Part shown: positions 52,125 to 61,625 of the stretch, one piece after another
Position numbering within the stretch: position 1 is the first letter of the stretch
Layout of the letters: every line of letters begins with the position of its first letter
Source: Mycobacterium sp. 852002-50816_SCH5313054-b
GTDB lineage: Bacteria > Actinomycetota > Actinomycetes > Mycobacteriales > Mycobacteriaceae
Assembly: GCF_001667185.1 (NCBI RefSeq)
Contig: NZ_LZIC01000023.1
Span: forward strand, 1-64,000
Direction of reading: 5' to 3'
Length of the DNA: 64,000 nt
Program-made: the position numbers and the translations under genes
Notes under the pieces: generated by a model
The model's database searches: none
Told to the model about the DNA's origin: nothing
The model's input: the letters and a program-made list of their open reading frames with translations, nothing else

Positions 52125-54062
52125 CTACGACCGTTTGGCGAGCCACTCGGCCTGCATGACCAGCAGCGCCATCACCTCCAATTGCGGTGTGGCGGGGTCG
52201 AGTTCGCAGTAGCGCCGGTAGACGTTGACGACGACCCGCTCGGCGTCCAGCCAGGTCGCGTACTCGCCGAGGTCGATGGTGTCCGCGGCCTCGGCCCACG
52301 ACAGTCCCCTGCGGTGGGCGGCCTCGGCGTGTGCGGCGACGTACGCGAGATAACCACGGACCGCACGGATCCCGTCGGGATCGGTGACGGGGCCGTGGCC
52401 GGGCACCACGATTGGCGCGTCGAGAGCGATCATCACGTCGCAGGCCCTGATCCAGTTGGCGATCGGTCCGGCCCACACGATCGGGGTGCAGCCGATGAAG
52501 AGCAGGTCGCCGCCGAACAACACCCCCGCGTCGGGCACGTGCACCACCGAGTCCGCGGCCGTGTGCGCCGGGCCCAGATTGAGCAGATCGACCCGCCGGC
52601 CGCCGACGTCGATCGTCAGCTCGTAGTCAAACGTCTGGTCGGCGTTGCGTATGGTGATGCCGCTGAAGTCGAAGTGCCCGAAGCGATCCCGCACGTATGG
52701 CGTCGCGACCGGCCCGAGGTTGGCGGTCTGGACCATGGCCAGCATCTCGGGCGCCATCCCGTGCGCGATCTCCTCGGCGGTGTCCCGGGCGGCGAGGATG
52801 CGCACCGAGGCGGCGAGAAGTTGGTTGCCGTGGGTGTGGTCGCCGTTGGAGTGGGTGATCAACGCGTCGGTGATGGGCGCGCCGTCGGTGATGGGCTGCA
52901 CCGCCGCGAGCATCTCGCGGGTCAGCGCCAGGTCGAACAGCGTGTCGACGAGCAGCGACGCGCCGTCGCCGGCCACCAGCCCGGCGTTGCTCCACCCGTA
53001 GCCCCCGTCGGGCAGCGTCCACGCCCACACCCGGTCGGCGACCTCGTGCAGTCCGCGGGTGTACGGGACTTTCGCGGGAGCGTGGTTGACCCGCGCCGGG
53101 GCGGGCGCGGCGTCCGGGTTGGGCCGCACGGCCAGGGGGTGCGGCGGGCTGGTGGACCGCACGGTCTGCCGGGTCTCCCCCAAGCCCTCGACGCGCAGGG
53201 TAACGACGTCGCCGTCGCGCAGCCAGCCGGGAAACGATTCCAGCGCAGCAGGATTCAGATGCTCGACGAGCGTGCAGGTCGGCACCGTCGCGGAGCCGAT
53301 GACGTCGCCGGGAGTGAGCATCACGCCGCGCGAGACGTAGGAGATGACCTCACCGAAGGTCCAGTCCATCTGGGCGGTCGACCCCGAACCGATCGCGGTG
53401 TCGTTGACCAGCGCGGTCACCTGCAAATCGAGCTTACCGTCACGGCGGTGGGGCTCCAGCTCGTCGGCCGTGACCAGGTACGGGCCCAGCGTGACCCCGC
53501 TGTCCTTGCCCTTGCCCTGCCCGATCGCGAGTTGGCCCTCCAGCTGCTGCAGGTCCCGGGCGGACCAGTCGTTGAAGATGGTGTAGCCGATGATGGCGCG
53601 TTCGGCGTGCTCGACGGTCAGATCGCTGCCGGCGGTGCCGATGACCGCGGCGATCTCCAATTCGAAGTCCTGCCACGCGCTCCCGGGCGCCATCGGGGCG
53701 TCGTCGTAAGGGCCCAAAACGGTTGCCGGGCAGGCGAAATAGAAGGCGGGAACGCGGTACCAGGTATCGGCGAGCGCCCGCCCGGCGCCCAGCGCCGCCT
53801 GGCAGTTGCGCATGTGGTCCAAAAAGCACAGCGCGTCCCGGATCGACGGCGGCCGCGGGATCGGCGCCAGCAACCTCACGTCGTCGAGCCGCGCCACGAC
53901 GGACGGGGACCGCAACGCGTCCTCGCCGGCCTCACGCAGCCCGTCGGCGCCGCGGCCGATCAGCTCCAGCAGTGTCAACCCCGGCGGCGTCGCATAGATG
54001 TCCGCACCGGACAGGACGCCGACGCGTTCGCCGTCAGCACCGCGAAAGGTCACCCACTTCAC
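52125..54062 (-). CDS. Fusion of FAH-family hydrolase and metallo-beta-lactamase-fold protein
   Basis: 645 aa, H37Rv Rv0939-like. Residues 1-310: fumarylacetoacetate hydrolase fold (WQDFELEIAAVIG, IIGYTIFNDWSARDLQQ, SGVTLGPYLVTADEL, GDVIGSATVPT). Residues 340-645: MBL fold with ligand motifs THSNGDHTHGN, NLGPAHTAADSV, VLFGGDLLF and VPGHGPVTD. The first motif has Asn where HxHxDH has its second His, so one zinc site is altered. FAH members cleave or isomerise keto-acids in aromatic or sugar breakdown. Its start overlaps the ligD stop by 4 bp, so it is co-transcribed with DNA-repair ligD. Confidence 0.9.
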   Translation of the reverse strand: MKWVTFRGADGERVGVLSGADIYATPPGLTLLELIGRGADGLREAGEDALRSPSVVARLDDVRLLAPIPRPPSIRDALCFLDHMRNCQAALGAGRALADTWYRVPAFYFACPATVLGPYDDAPMAPGSAWQDFELEIAAVIGTAGSDLTVEHAERAIIGYTIFNDWSARDLQQLEGQLAIGQGKGKDSGVTLGPYLVTADELEPHRRDGKLDLQVTALVNDTAIGSGSTAQMDWTFGEVISYVSRGVMLTPGDVIGSATVPTCTLVEHLNPAALESFPGWLRDGDVVTLRVEGLGETRQTVRSTSPPHPLAVRPNPDAAPAPARVNHAPAKVPYTRGLHEVADRVWAWTLPDGGYGWSNAGLVAGDGASLLVDTLFDLALTREMLAAVQPITDGAPITDALITHSNGDHTHGNQLLAASVRILAARDTAEEIAHGMAPEMLAMVQTANLGPVATPYVRDRFGHFDFSGITIRNADQTFDYELTIDVGGRRVDLLNLGPAHTAADSVVHVPDAGVLFGGDLLFIGCTPIVWAGPIANWIRACDVMIALDAPIVVPGHGPVTDPDGIRAVRGYLAYVAAHAEAAHRRGLSWAEAADTIDLGEYATWLDAERVVVNVYRRYCELDPATPQLEVMALLVMQAEWLAKRS

Positions 54063-56329
54063 TCGCGCACCACCTCACTCGGTTTCTTGTCCGGCCGCAG
54101 CCCGCGCCAACTCGATTGGCGCAACCGGTCATCCGGGGTCCACTCGCTGTAGCGCACCTCGCCGACCAGGACCGGCTCGACGTACGTCACCCCCCGCGCT
54201 TCGCTCCTGGGCAGCGGCGGGTCAAAGGGCGACTGATCGGTCTGCAACGGCGCCAACGTCTTCTTCAGCTTCGCCAGGTCCCGCTCGGTGAAGCCGGTGC
54301 CGACCCGCCCGGCGAAGCGCAGCCCGCCGGGCGCCGGGATGCCCATCAGCAGCGACCCGATGCCGCTGGTGCGCCCGCCTTCCCCCGCCTTCCAGCCGCC
54401 GATGACGACCTCCTGGGTGTTCCAGTTCTTGTCCTTGATCCACGACGCCGATCGCCGTCCCGGCTGATACGTGCCGTCACGCTTTTTGGCTACGACGCCC
54501 TCCCAGCCGTGCTTCCGCGAGTGCTGCAGAGCCTCGGCGCCACCACCGGGCAACAGGTCGGGGACGATCAGACTTCCTGCACTGGCAAGGGTTTCCAGCA
54601 GCTTACGCCGGTCTCGGTAGCGCGCCCGCAAAAGCGAGCGGCCGTCCAAGTAGAGCAGGTCGAATGCCCAGTACTCGACGCGGGCTCCGCGGCCCCGGTT
54701 CTGCATCTCGTGGAAGCTGGGCACCCCGTGGTCGTCCAAGATGACCGCCTCGCCATCCAACACGACGTGATGTTCGGCCAGATCAGCTGCAAGTGACCGC
54801 AATTGGGGATATTCCTTGGTGACTTCGCGGCCGCGCCGGGACCGGATCCGCAAGTCGCCGTGATCGGCCTCCACCAGGATCCGGTAACCGTCCCACTTGC
54901 CTTCGAACGCCCACTGACCGGCCGTCAGCGCGGCCACCGACCCCTCCGAGGCGAGCATCGGGGTGATGGAGTCGAAATCGAAGACATTCTGATCCTTCAT
55001 CCGGTGCGCCAGCCACTGATCGCCGTTGGTCTGAATCAGCGCGTAGCGCCCGGAGATTCGGTTGCCGTGCAGGTTGACGATGACCTCGTCATCGAGAAAC
55101 TTCTCGGCCTCGTACGTGCCGGAATCCCAGATGACGACGTTGCCGGCACCGTATTCGCCCTTGGGAATGTTGCCCTCGAACCCGCCGTATTCCAACGGAT
55201 GATCCTCGGTGTGCACCGCCAGGTGGTTGACCGAGGTGGTCTCGGGCAGGTTCTTGGGCACCGCCCATGACACCAGCACGCCGTCGCGCTCCAGCCGGAA
55301 ATCGTAATGCAGCCGGCGGGCGTGGTGTTCCTGGATGACGAACGTATTGCCGTGACCGGTAACGGGTTTCCCGTCCGGCACCGGCTCGGGGGTCTTCGAC
55401 GCGTCGCGCATGCTGCGGTACTTGCTGAGCCGGTCGCTGACCGGTGCGCCCACATCCAGCGGCGCCAACAGGTCGCCGTCGCGCGCCACGCGGTCGAGGA
55501 CCTCGTCGTACCGCAGGTGACGCAGCCCCGGGTCTGCGATCTCTTCCCATGTGCGCGGCGCCGCGACGGTCGGCTGTTCGCGGCCGCGCAGCGAGTACGG
55601 CGCGATGGTGGTCTTCGAGCCGTTGTTCTGGCTCCAGTCGAGAAACACCTTGCCCTCCCGCACGCTCTTGGTCATGGTGGCCGTGACCAGTTTGGGCATC
55701 GACTGCTCCAGTTGCTGGGCAACACGTTTGGCCAACACCGTGGCGCCCTTGCTGCTGACCGGGCTGTCCAGCGGCGCATAGAGATGCAAACCCTTGCTGC
55801 CGCTGGTGAGCGGGAAAAGGGTGAGGCCGATATCGCTCATCAGCTCCCGCACGGCATGCGCCACCTCGCACAGCTGGGGCATCGTCACACCCTCGCCGGG
55901 ATCGAGGTCGAACACCAAACGCGTTGCCGGGCCGGGCTTCAGCTCCTGGGCGCTGCTTCGGGTCCATTCGGCGACGAACCGCCACTGCGGCACGTGCACC
56001 TCCAGCGCGGCCTGCTGCGCGATCCAGGCCAGCCCGTCGCGGCTGTCGATGATCGGATAGGTCGTCGTCCCGGACCGATGGGTGACGCTGGCCCGCGGCA
56101 GCCACTCCGGCGCCGAGGATGCCAGCTGCTTTTCGAAGAACGACTCCTGCTCGACGCCGTTGGGCCAGCGCTTGCGGGTGGCCGCGCGTCCGGCGATGTG
56201 CGGCAGCATCACTTCGGCGATGCGGGTGTAGTAGTCGAAGACGTCACCCTTGGTGGTTCCGGTCGCCGGATACAGCACCTTGTCCGCGTTCGTCAGCGTG
56301 ACCCGCTCCGGTGCATTAGGACGGCCCAT
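54059..56329 (-). CDS. ligD: Non-homologous end-joining multifunctional ligase LigD
   Basis: 756 aa with the mycobacterial order polymerase-phosphoesterase-ligase. POL domain (1-300) has the metal pair Asp141/Asp143 in DLDPGEG and SGSKGLHLYAPL. PE domain (about 325-440) has EHHARRLHYDFRLERDG (His335, His336, His341). LIG domain (about 455-756) has nucleophile Lys478 in EGKWDGYR, then GEAVILD and VVAKKRDGTY. It works with Ku on double-strand breaks. ATG 56329. In H37Rv it adjoins ku; here a sugar-gene pair lies between. Confidence 0.97.
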   Translation of the reverse strand: MGRPNAPERVTLTNADKVLYPATGTTKGDVFDYYTRIAEVMLPHIAGRAATRKRWPNGVEQESFFEKQLASSAPEWLPRASVTHRSGTTTYPIIDSRDGLAWIAQQAALEVHVPQWRFVAEWTRSSAQELKPGPATRLVFDLDPGEGVTMPQLCEVAHAVRELMSDIGLTLFPLTSGSKGLHLYAPLDSPVSSKGATVLAKRVAQQLEQSMPKLVTATMTKSVREGKVFLDWSQNNGSKTTIAPYSLRGREQPTVAAPRTWEEIADPGLRHLRYDEVLDRVARDGDLLAPLDVGAPVSDRLSKYRSMRDASKTPEPVPDGKPVTGHGNTFVIQEHHARRLHYDFRLERDGVLVSWAVPKNLPETTSVNHLAVHTEDHPLEYGGFEGNIPKGEYGAGNVVIWDSGTYEAEKFLDDEVIVNLHGNRISGRYALIQTNGDQWLAHRMKDQNVFDFDSITPMLASEGSVAALTAGQWAFEGKWDGYRILVEADHGDLRIRSRRGREVTKEYPQLRSLAADLAEHHVVLDGEAVILDDHGVPSFHEMQNRGRGARVEYWAFDLLYLDGRSLLRARYRDRRKLLETLASAGSLIVPDLLPGGGAEALQHSRKHGWEGVVAKKRDGTYQPGRRSASWIKDKNWNTQEVVIGGWKAGEGGRTSGIGSLLMGIPAPGGLRFAGRVGTGFTERDLAKLKKTLAPLQTDQSPFDPPLPRSEARGVTYVEPVLVGEVRYSEWTPDDRLRQSSWRGLRPDKKPSEVVRE

Positions 56330-56386
56330 GGTCTCAACCTACGTGTTTGCGCCCGAGCGCCGGTACCAGGAAGTTACGGTGTCACC

Positions 56387-57802
56387 GTGGTCCGGCTGAG
56401 CAGCGCGACCCTGGGGCGACTGCCGATCCCGACACCGAGCTATGACCGTGACGGCGTCGTGGTCGGCATCGCTCACTTCGGGGTCGGGGGGTTTCACCGC
56501 GCGCATCAAGCGGCCTACCTCGACAGCCTGCTCGAGCGGGGTTCGGCCCGGGAATGGGGCATCTGCGGCATCGGCGTCATGCCGGCCGACCGCCGGATGC
56601 AGGAGGTGCTGCACGCCCAGGACAATCTGTACACGCTGGTCTTGGAGGATCCCGACGGCAACCGCGACGCGCGGGTGATCGGCTCGATCGTGGACTACCG
56701 CTACGCACCCGACGATCCCGCGGCGACGATCGAGCGGCTGGCCGCACCCACGACCCGCATCATCTCGATGACCATCACCGAGGGCGGCTACCAGATCAGG
56801 GACCCGGGCTCGGTTTTCGGCATGATCGCCGAGGCCCTGGCCCGTCGTCGGGACCGCGGCATCGCGGCGCCGACGATCGTTTCGTGCGACAACATCGAAC
56901 ACAACGGCGACGTCGCGCGTCGCGCCGTCCTCGCGCACGCCGAGCTGCTCCGACCCGCGCTGGCCGACTGGGTCACCGAGCGCGCGCGGTTCCCGTGCTC
57001 GATGGTGGACCGCATCACGCCGGTGACCACGCCGGACATCGTGGCCACCGTGGAGCGCGACTTCGGGGTCGCCGACGCGTGGCCGGTGCTGGCGGAGGCG
57101 TTCTCCTCGTGGGTGCTCGAGGACGATTTCGCGGACGGCAGGCCGCCGCTGGATGAGGCGGGCGTGCTGTTGGTCGACGACGTGGCCCCCTACGAGGCGA
57201 TGAAGTTGCGGCTGCTCAACGCCGGACACCAGTGCCTGTGCTACTTCGCGGCGCTGTGTGGGTACCGCATGGTGCACGACGCGGCGCGCGACCCGCTGCT
57301 GGCCGAATTCCTGTTGGCCTATTTCGATTCCGAGGCCGTGCCGACGCTGCGCGCCGTCCCCGGTATCGACCTGCGGGCCTATACCCGCGGGCTCATCGAG
57401 CGCTTCGCCAACCCCGGGGTGCGCGACACCGTGGCGCGGTTGTGCGCCTACTCCTCGGACCGCATCCCGAAATGGCTGCTTCCGGTGATCCGCGACAACC
57501 TGCGCACCGGTGGTCCGATCCGGCTGGCGGCGGCAACCGTCGCAAGTTGGGCCCGCTACGCCGAAGGGGTCGACGAGCGGGGCGAACCCATCGAGGTCGT
57601 CGACAACGTGGCCGACGCGATCGTGACCGCCGCGCGGGCGCAGCGGCTGCACCCGGCCGCCTTCATCGAGAACGCGGAACTGTTCGGCGATCTCGCGCAG
57701 CAGCCCCGCTTCGTCGAGGCCTACCGCCAGGCGCTGGATTCGCTGCACGCCCGCGGGGCGCGGGCGACCCTGAGATTGCTGCTGAAAGGTGCGAGCCCAT
57801 GA
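56387..57802 (+). CDS. Mannitol dehydrogenase-family protein
   Basis: 471 aa long-chain polyol dehydrogenase. NAD-binding start VVVGIAHFGVGGFHRAHQAAYLDSLL, SMTITEGGYQI, VSCDNIEHNGDVARRAVL, SMVDRITPVTTPDIV, and the catalytic Lys region EAMKLRLLNAGHQCLCYFAALCGY (KxxxxNxxH). It oxidises mannitol or another hexitol to the ketose. GTG 56387 has AGGAAG upstream. Divergent from ligD (57 bp) and coupled by ATGA overlap to the kinase, which could phosphorylate the fructose formed. Confidence 0.92.
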   Translation: MVRLSSATLGRLPIPTPSYDRDGVVVGIAHFGVGGFHRAHQAAYLDSLLERGSAREWGICGIGVMPADRRMQEVLHAQDNLYTLVLEDPDGNRDARVIGSIVDYRYAPDDPAATIERLAAPTTRIISMTITEGGYQIRDPGSVFGMIAEALARRRDRGIAAPTIVSCDNIEHNGDVARRAVLAHAELLRPALADWVTERARFPCSMVDRITPVTTPDIVATVERDFGVADAWPVLAEAFSSWVLEDDFADGRPPLDEAGVLLVDDVAPYEAMKLRLLNAGHQCLCYFAALCGYRMVHDAARDPLLAEFLLAYFDSEAVPTLRAVPGIDLRAYTRGLIERFANPGVRDTVARLCAYSSDRIPKWLLPVIRDNLRTGGPIRLAAATVASWARYAEGVDERGEPIEVVDNVADAIVTAARAQRLHPAAFIENAELFGDLAQQPRFVEAYRQALDSLHARGARATLRLLLKGASP

Positions 57803-58710
57803 CCCGCGGGCTGGTGATCGGTGAGGCGTTGATCGACATCGTCGACCATGTCGAGCACGTCGGCGGAAGCCCGCTCAACGTCGCCGTCGGACTCGCCCGG
57901 CTGGGCCGCGAGGTCGACTTTTTGACCCACATCGGCGGCGACGAACGCGGCCGCCGCATCGCCAGCTACGTCAAAGCCTCTGGCGTGCAACTAGTTCCGG
58001 GTAGCACGTCGGCGGTCAGGACACCGACCGCGGTGGCGACGGTCGCGGAGGACGGGTCGGCGGCCTACACATTCGACCTGGACTGGCAGCTGTCCGGCAC
58101 ACCCGAAGTCGCGCCGCCGTTGTTCGCGCACACCGGATCGATTGCCGCCGTGCGTGACCCCGGCGGCCTGGCGGTAGGGGCGCTGCTCGACGCGTACCGC
58201 GTGTCGGCCACCCTCAGTTTCGACCCCAACGTGCGCCCCTCGCTCATCGCCGACCGGGATGTGGCGCGCGACCGCATCGCCCGCCTGGTCGAGCGCAGCG
58301 ACATCGTCAAGGCCAGCGACGAGGACCTGAGGTGGATCGATCCCGACCACGAACCGGAGTGGACCGCCCGAGCGTGGCTGGCGTCGGGGCCCGCGCTGGT
58401 CGTCGTGACGATGGGTGACCGGGGCGCCGTGGCGTTCTGCCCGGCCGGGCGGGTCCGGGTGGCCGCCAGACCGGTTGCGGTGGTGGACACCGTCGGCGCC
58501 GGCGACGCGTTCATGGTCGGCCTGCTCGACGCGCTCTGGGGGTTTCTGGGGGCCGACCGGCGAGCCGCGCTGGGGGGGATCGGGCTCGATGCGCTGACGG
58601 CGGCGCTCGAATCCGCCAGCGTGTTGTCGGCGCTGACCGTCGGCCGCGCCGGTGCCGACCTCCCCGGCCGTGCCGCCCTGCACGCTCCTTCCACCGAGGC
58701 AGGAAATTAG
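57799..58710 (+). CDS. PfkB-family carbohydrate kinase (fructokinase-like)
   Basis: 303 aa ribokinase-fold sugar kinase. VIGEALIDIVDHVEHVGGSPLNVAVGLARLGREVDFLTHIGGDERG gives the N-terminal PfkB signature; DTVGAGDAFMVGLLDAL holds the anion hole and catalytic Asp. The middle (FDPNVRPSLI) is the fructokinase DPNxR motif. Coupled to the mannitol dehydrogenase gene by a 4-bp overlap. The pair would feed mannitol into fructose-phosphate; pgi is encoded 17 kb away. Confidence 0.93.
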   Translation: MTRGLVIGEALIDIVDHVEHVGGSPLNVAVGLARLGREVDFLTHIGGDERGRRIASYVKASGVQLVPGSTSAVRTPTAVATVAEDGSAAYTFDLDWQLSGTPEVAPPLFAHTGSIAAVRDPGGLAVGALLDAYRVSATLSFDPNVRPSLIADRDVARDRIARLVERSDIVKASDEDLRWIDPDHEPEWTARAWLASGPALVVVTMGDRGAVAFCPAGRVRVAARPVAVVDTVGAGDAFMVGLLDALWGFLGADRRAALGGIGLDALTAALESASVLSALTVGRAGADLPGRAALHAPSTEAGN

Positions 58711-58769
58711 CTGTGCCCGAATATCCCGGCGCGCGGCCCACCGCGCTGTTTTGCTAGGGACGGTATGGG

Positions 58770-58775
58770 CATACT
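58770..58775 (+). promoter_or_regulatory. -10 box for leaderless ku mRNA
   Basis: CATACT (NANNNT) ends 7 nt before the A of the ku ATG at 58782, the spacing for initiation on the start codon. No Shine-Dalgarno is seen before ku. The -35 region (TGTTTT near 58747-58752) is weak. Confidence 0.4.
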
Positions 58776-58781
58776 GAGTGC

Positions 58782-59702
58782 ATGCGCTCCATCTGGAAGG
58801 GTTCGATCTCGTTCGGGCTGGTGAACGTGCCGGTCAAGGTGTACAGCGCCACCGAGGACCACGACATCAAGTTCCATCAGGTCCACGCCAAGGACAACGG
58901 CCGCATCCGCTACCAACGCATCTGTGAGAAGGACGGCGAGGTCGTCGAATACCGTGATATCGCCCGGGCCTTCGAGTCCGACGACGGTCAATCGGTGATC
59001 ATCACCGACGATGACATCGCGACTCTGCCCGAAGAACGCAGCCGCGAAATCGAAGTGCTCGAGTTCGTCCCGGCCAGCGAGGTCGACCCGATGCTGTTCG
59101 ACCGCAGCTACTTCCTCGAGCCCGACTCGAAGTCATCCAAATCCTATGTGCTGCTGGCCAAGACGCTCGCCGAGAGTGATCGGATGGCGATCGTTCATTT
59201 CACGCTGCGCAACAAGACGAGGCTGGCCGCGTTGCGCGTCAAGGACTTCGGTAAGCGCGATGTCATGGTGGTGCACACCCTGTTGTGGCCCGACGAGATC
59301 CGCGATCCCGACTTCCCCGTGCTGGACAAGAAGGTCGACATCAAGCCCGCGGAGCTCAAGATGGCCGGCCAGGTGGTGGAGTCCATGGCCGAAGACTTCA
59401 ACCCCGACCGCTACCGCGACACCTACCAGGAGCAGCTGCAGGAGCTGATCGAGGCGAAACTCGAAGGCGGCGAAGCGTTTACCGCCGAAGAGCAGCCCAA
59501 GGAACTGGACGAGACCGAGGACGTCTCCGACCTGCTGGCCAAGCTCGAGGCCAGCGTGAAGGCGCGCTCCGGCGACGGCAAGGCGCCCGCCAAGAAGGCC
59601 GCGGCGAAAAAAGCGCCGGCGAAGAAGGCGCCCGCCAAGAAGAGCGCCGCGAAGAAGGCCGGGGCCAGCTCGGGGGCCAAGAAAGCCGCGTCAAAGTCCT
59701 GA
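58782..59702 (+). CDS. ku: Ku protein of bacterial end joining
   Basis: 306 aa homodimeric DNA-end-binding protein that recruits LigD. Core features: MRSIWKGSISFGLVNVPVKVYSATEDHDIKFHQVH, IRYQRICEKDGEVVEY, YFLEPDSKSSKSYVLLAKTL, FGKRDVMVVHTLLWPDEIRDP. After about residue 255 comes a Lys/Ala tail with repeated AKKAPAKK-type units. H37Rv Mku is about 273 aa and lacks this. Similar lysine-rich tails in other bacteria bind DNA internally and help Ku slide. The transcript is probably leaderless. It is convergent with pstA1. Confidence 0.97.
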   Translation: MRSIWKGSISFGLVNVPVKVYSATEDHDIKFHQVHAKDNGRIRYQRICEKDGEVVEYRDIARAFESDDGQSVIITDDDIATLPEERSREIEVLEFVPASEVDPMLFDRSYFLEPDSKSSKSYVLLAKTLAESDRMAIVHFTLRNKTRLAALRVKDFGKRDVMVVHTLLWPDEIRDPDFPVLDKKVDIKPAELKMAGQVVESMAEDFNPDRYRDTYQEQLQELIEAKLEGGEAFTAEEQPKELDETEDVSDLLAKLEASVKARSGDGKAPAKKAAAKKAPAKKAPAKKSAAKKAGASSGAKKAASKS

Positions 59703-59722
59703 CGGGCGGCGCGCCTACGCCG

Positions 59723-60625
59723 TCAGCGCCGCCGACCGGACACGAAGCGGAACGCCCCGGCCAGCAGGTTGATCACCGCCACGATGATGATCAGGCTCAG
59801 CGCCGCGCCCCAGATCCGCTGGAAACCGGCGTGCTCCGGGTTGGTGAGCTCGGTGTAGATCAGCAGCGGCAGCGACGCCATGTTGCCGTGGAACATGTCC
59901 AAGTTGATGGAACGGCTGTAGCCGACCAGCACCAGCACCGGTGCGGTTTCGCCGATGACGCGCGCGACGGACAGCAAGACGCCGGAGACGATGCCCGGCA
60001 TCGCGATCGGGATGACGATCCGCACGATGGTCTTCCATTTGGGAACGCCCAGTGCGTAACTGGCCTCTCGCAGGTCGTCGGGCACCAGCCTGAGCATCTC
60101 CTCGGTGGAGCGCACCACCACCGGCAACATCAGCAACACCAAGGCCAGCGACACGGCGAAGGCGCTCTGCTGGAAGCCGAGGGTGGCGATCCACAGGCTG
60201 AAGATGAACAGCGCCGCCACGATCGAGGGCACCCCGGCCAGCACGTCGACCATGAAGGTCGTCACCCGCACCAGCCGACCGGTGCCGTATTCCACCAAGA
60301 ACACCGCGGTCATCAGCCCCAGCGGCACGGACAGCAGCCCGGCCACCCCGGCCTGCACCACCGTCCCGTACAGGGCGTGGTAGACGCCGCCGGCAAACTG
60401 CTCCGGCAGCACGCCGCGCAGTGAGTGGGTCCACCAGCCCGACCGGGTGACGGCGTACCAGCCCCGCGCGATCACCACCCCCAGCACCCAGACCAGCGGC
60501 ACCAGGGCCGCGATGAACGAGGCGACGAAGAACGCCGTCGCGCCGTTGTTGGTGATCCGCCGCCGCAGGCTCAGGGGGCTGAACACATCCGGTTTGACCG
60601 GCAGGTCGAGCGCGTCGATGGTCAT
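59723..60625 (-). CDS. pstA1: Phosphate ABC transporter permease PstA
   Basis: 300 aa, closest to H37Rv PstA1 (Rv0930). Six predicted membrane segments, with the permease EAA loop [30 protein letters not shown] 60625 ([15 protein letters not shown]) overlaps the pstC stop by 4 bp (ATGA). It forms the channel with PstC for high-affinity phosphate import. No ATPase gene pstB is next to it, so the ATP-binding subunit must be encoded elsewhere. Confidence 0.95.
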   Translation of the reverse strand: MTIDALDLPVKPDVFSPLSLRRRITNNGATAFFVASFIAALVPLVWVLGVVIARGWYAVTRSGWWTHSLRGVLPEQFAGGVYHALYGTVVQAGVAGLLSVPLGLMTAVFLVEYGTGRLVRVTTFMVDVLAGVPSIVAALFIFSLWIATLGFQQSAFAVSLALVLLMLPVVVRSTEEMLRLVPDDLREASYALGVPKWKTIVRIVIPIAMPGIVSGVLLSVARVIGETAPVLVLVGYSRSINLDMFHGNMASLPLLIYTELTNPEHAGFQRIWGAALSLIIIVAVINLLAGAFRFVSGRRR

Positions 60626-61614
60626 CCGTTGACCTTCCCCCCCGCGATGGCGCGAGCGGTGGCGTTGACGATGAACGTCAGGACGAACAGAGCGAAGCCG
60701 GCCGAGATGTAGGCCCCGGTGGGCAGCGGTTCGCTGAATTCTGCTGCCGCGGAAGCGATCTTGGAGGCAAACGTGTAGCCGCCGTCGAACAACGACCAGT
60801 TGCCGGCCCGGGCGGCCGATCGCAGGATGATCAGCACCGCCACGGTCTCGCCCAGAGCGCGGCCCAACCCCAGCATGGACGCCGCGATAACACCGCTGCG
60901 GCCGAACGGCAGCACGGTCATCCGCACCACCTCCCACTTCGTGGCGCCCAACGCCTGCGCCGCTTCCATCTGAATGGGGGGGGTCTGCCGGAACACTTCC
61001 CGCGATACCGAGGTGATGATCGGCAGGATCATCACCGACAGCACGATGCCGGCGGTGAATATGGTGCCGCCGCCGGCCAGGGAAACGTTGCCCTGCTTGA
61101 ACAAAAAGAACCAGCCGAGGTTGCGGTTGAGGAGTTCGGCGATTGGTTCGAGTTTGGGTGCCAACACGAAGATTCCCCACAACCCGAAAATGATCGACGG
61201 CACCGCGGCCAGCAGATCAACCATCGCGCCGAAAGGTCGTGCGAGCCGTTTGGGCGCGTATTGGGTGAGAAATACGGCGATCCCAACCGCGATCGGCACG
61301 GCCACCACCAGTGCGCTCAACGAACTCAGCACCGTGACCATGAACAAGTCGCGGATACCAAACGCCAGATGGTTGGCCTTGGTGGTGTTGAATTCGGCGC
61401 TCGTGAAGAAATTCGCGTGGTTCGCGCGCAACGCCGGGACGGCGCGGACCAACAGGAATATCGCGATCAGCCCGATCGCGAGGATGATCGTTGACCCGGC
61501 CGCCGCGGCGACCGACTTGAACAGTCGGTCGCCGCGGTGCGCCTTGTGCGGGTCGGTCACCTTCAGCGCAGGCTGAGCCCCCGTCGAGGAGGTGGCGATC
61601 GCTCCGCGAGTCAT
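60622..61614 (-). CDS. pstC2: Phosphate ABC transporter permease PstC
   Basis: 330 aa, closest to H37Rv PstC2 (Rv0929). N-terminal cytosolic [18 protein letters not shown], then six membrane segments (first [17 protein letters not shown]), large loop with [19 protein letters not shown] loop [30 protein letters not shown] 61614 has CGGGA upstream; GTG 61629, overlapping the pstS stop by 4 bp, is an alternative coupled start adding five residues. Confidence 0.95.
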   Translation of the reverse strand: MTRGAIATSSTGAQPALKVTDPHKAHRGDRLFKSVAAAAGSTIILAIGLIAIFLLVRAVPALRANHANFFTSAEFNTTKANHLAFGIRDLFMVTVLSSLSALVVAVPIAVGIAVFLTQYAPKRLARPFGAMVDLLAAVPSIIFGLWGIFVLAPKLEPIAELLNRNLGWFFLFKQGNVSLAGGGTIFTAGIVLSVMILPIITSVSREVFRQTPPIQMEAAQALGATKWEVVRMTVLPFGRSGVIAASMLGLGRALGETVAVLIILRSAARAGNWSLFDGGYTFASKIASAAAEFSEPLPTGAYISAGFALFVLTFIVNATARAIAGGKVNG

Positions 61615-61625
61615 GACATCCCGGA

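Noticed and set aside
59700-59725. Terminator formed by TGACGG/CCGTCA across the ku and pstA1 stops
   Set aside because: Six-base match with a long loop is mostly explained by the two facing TGA stop codons.
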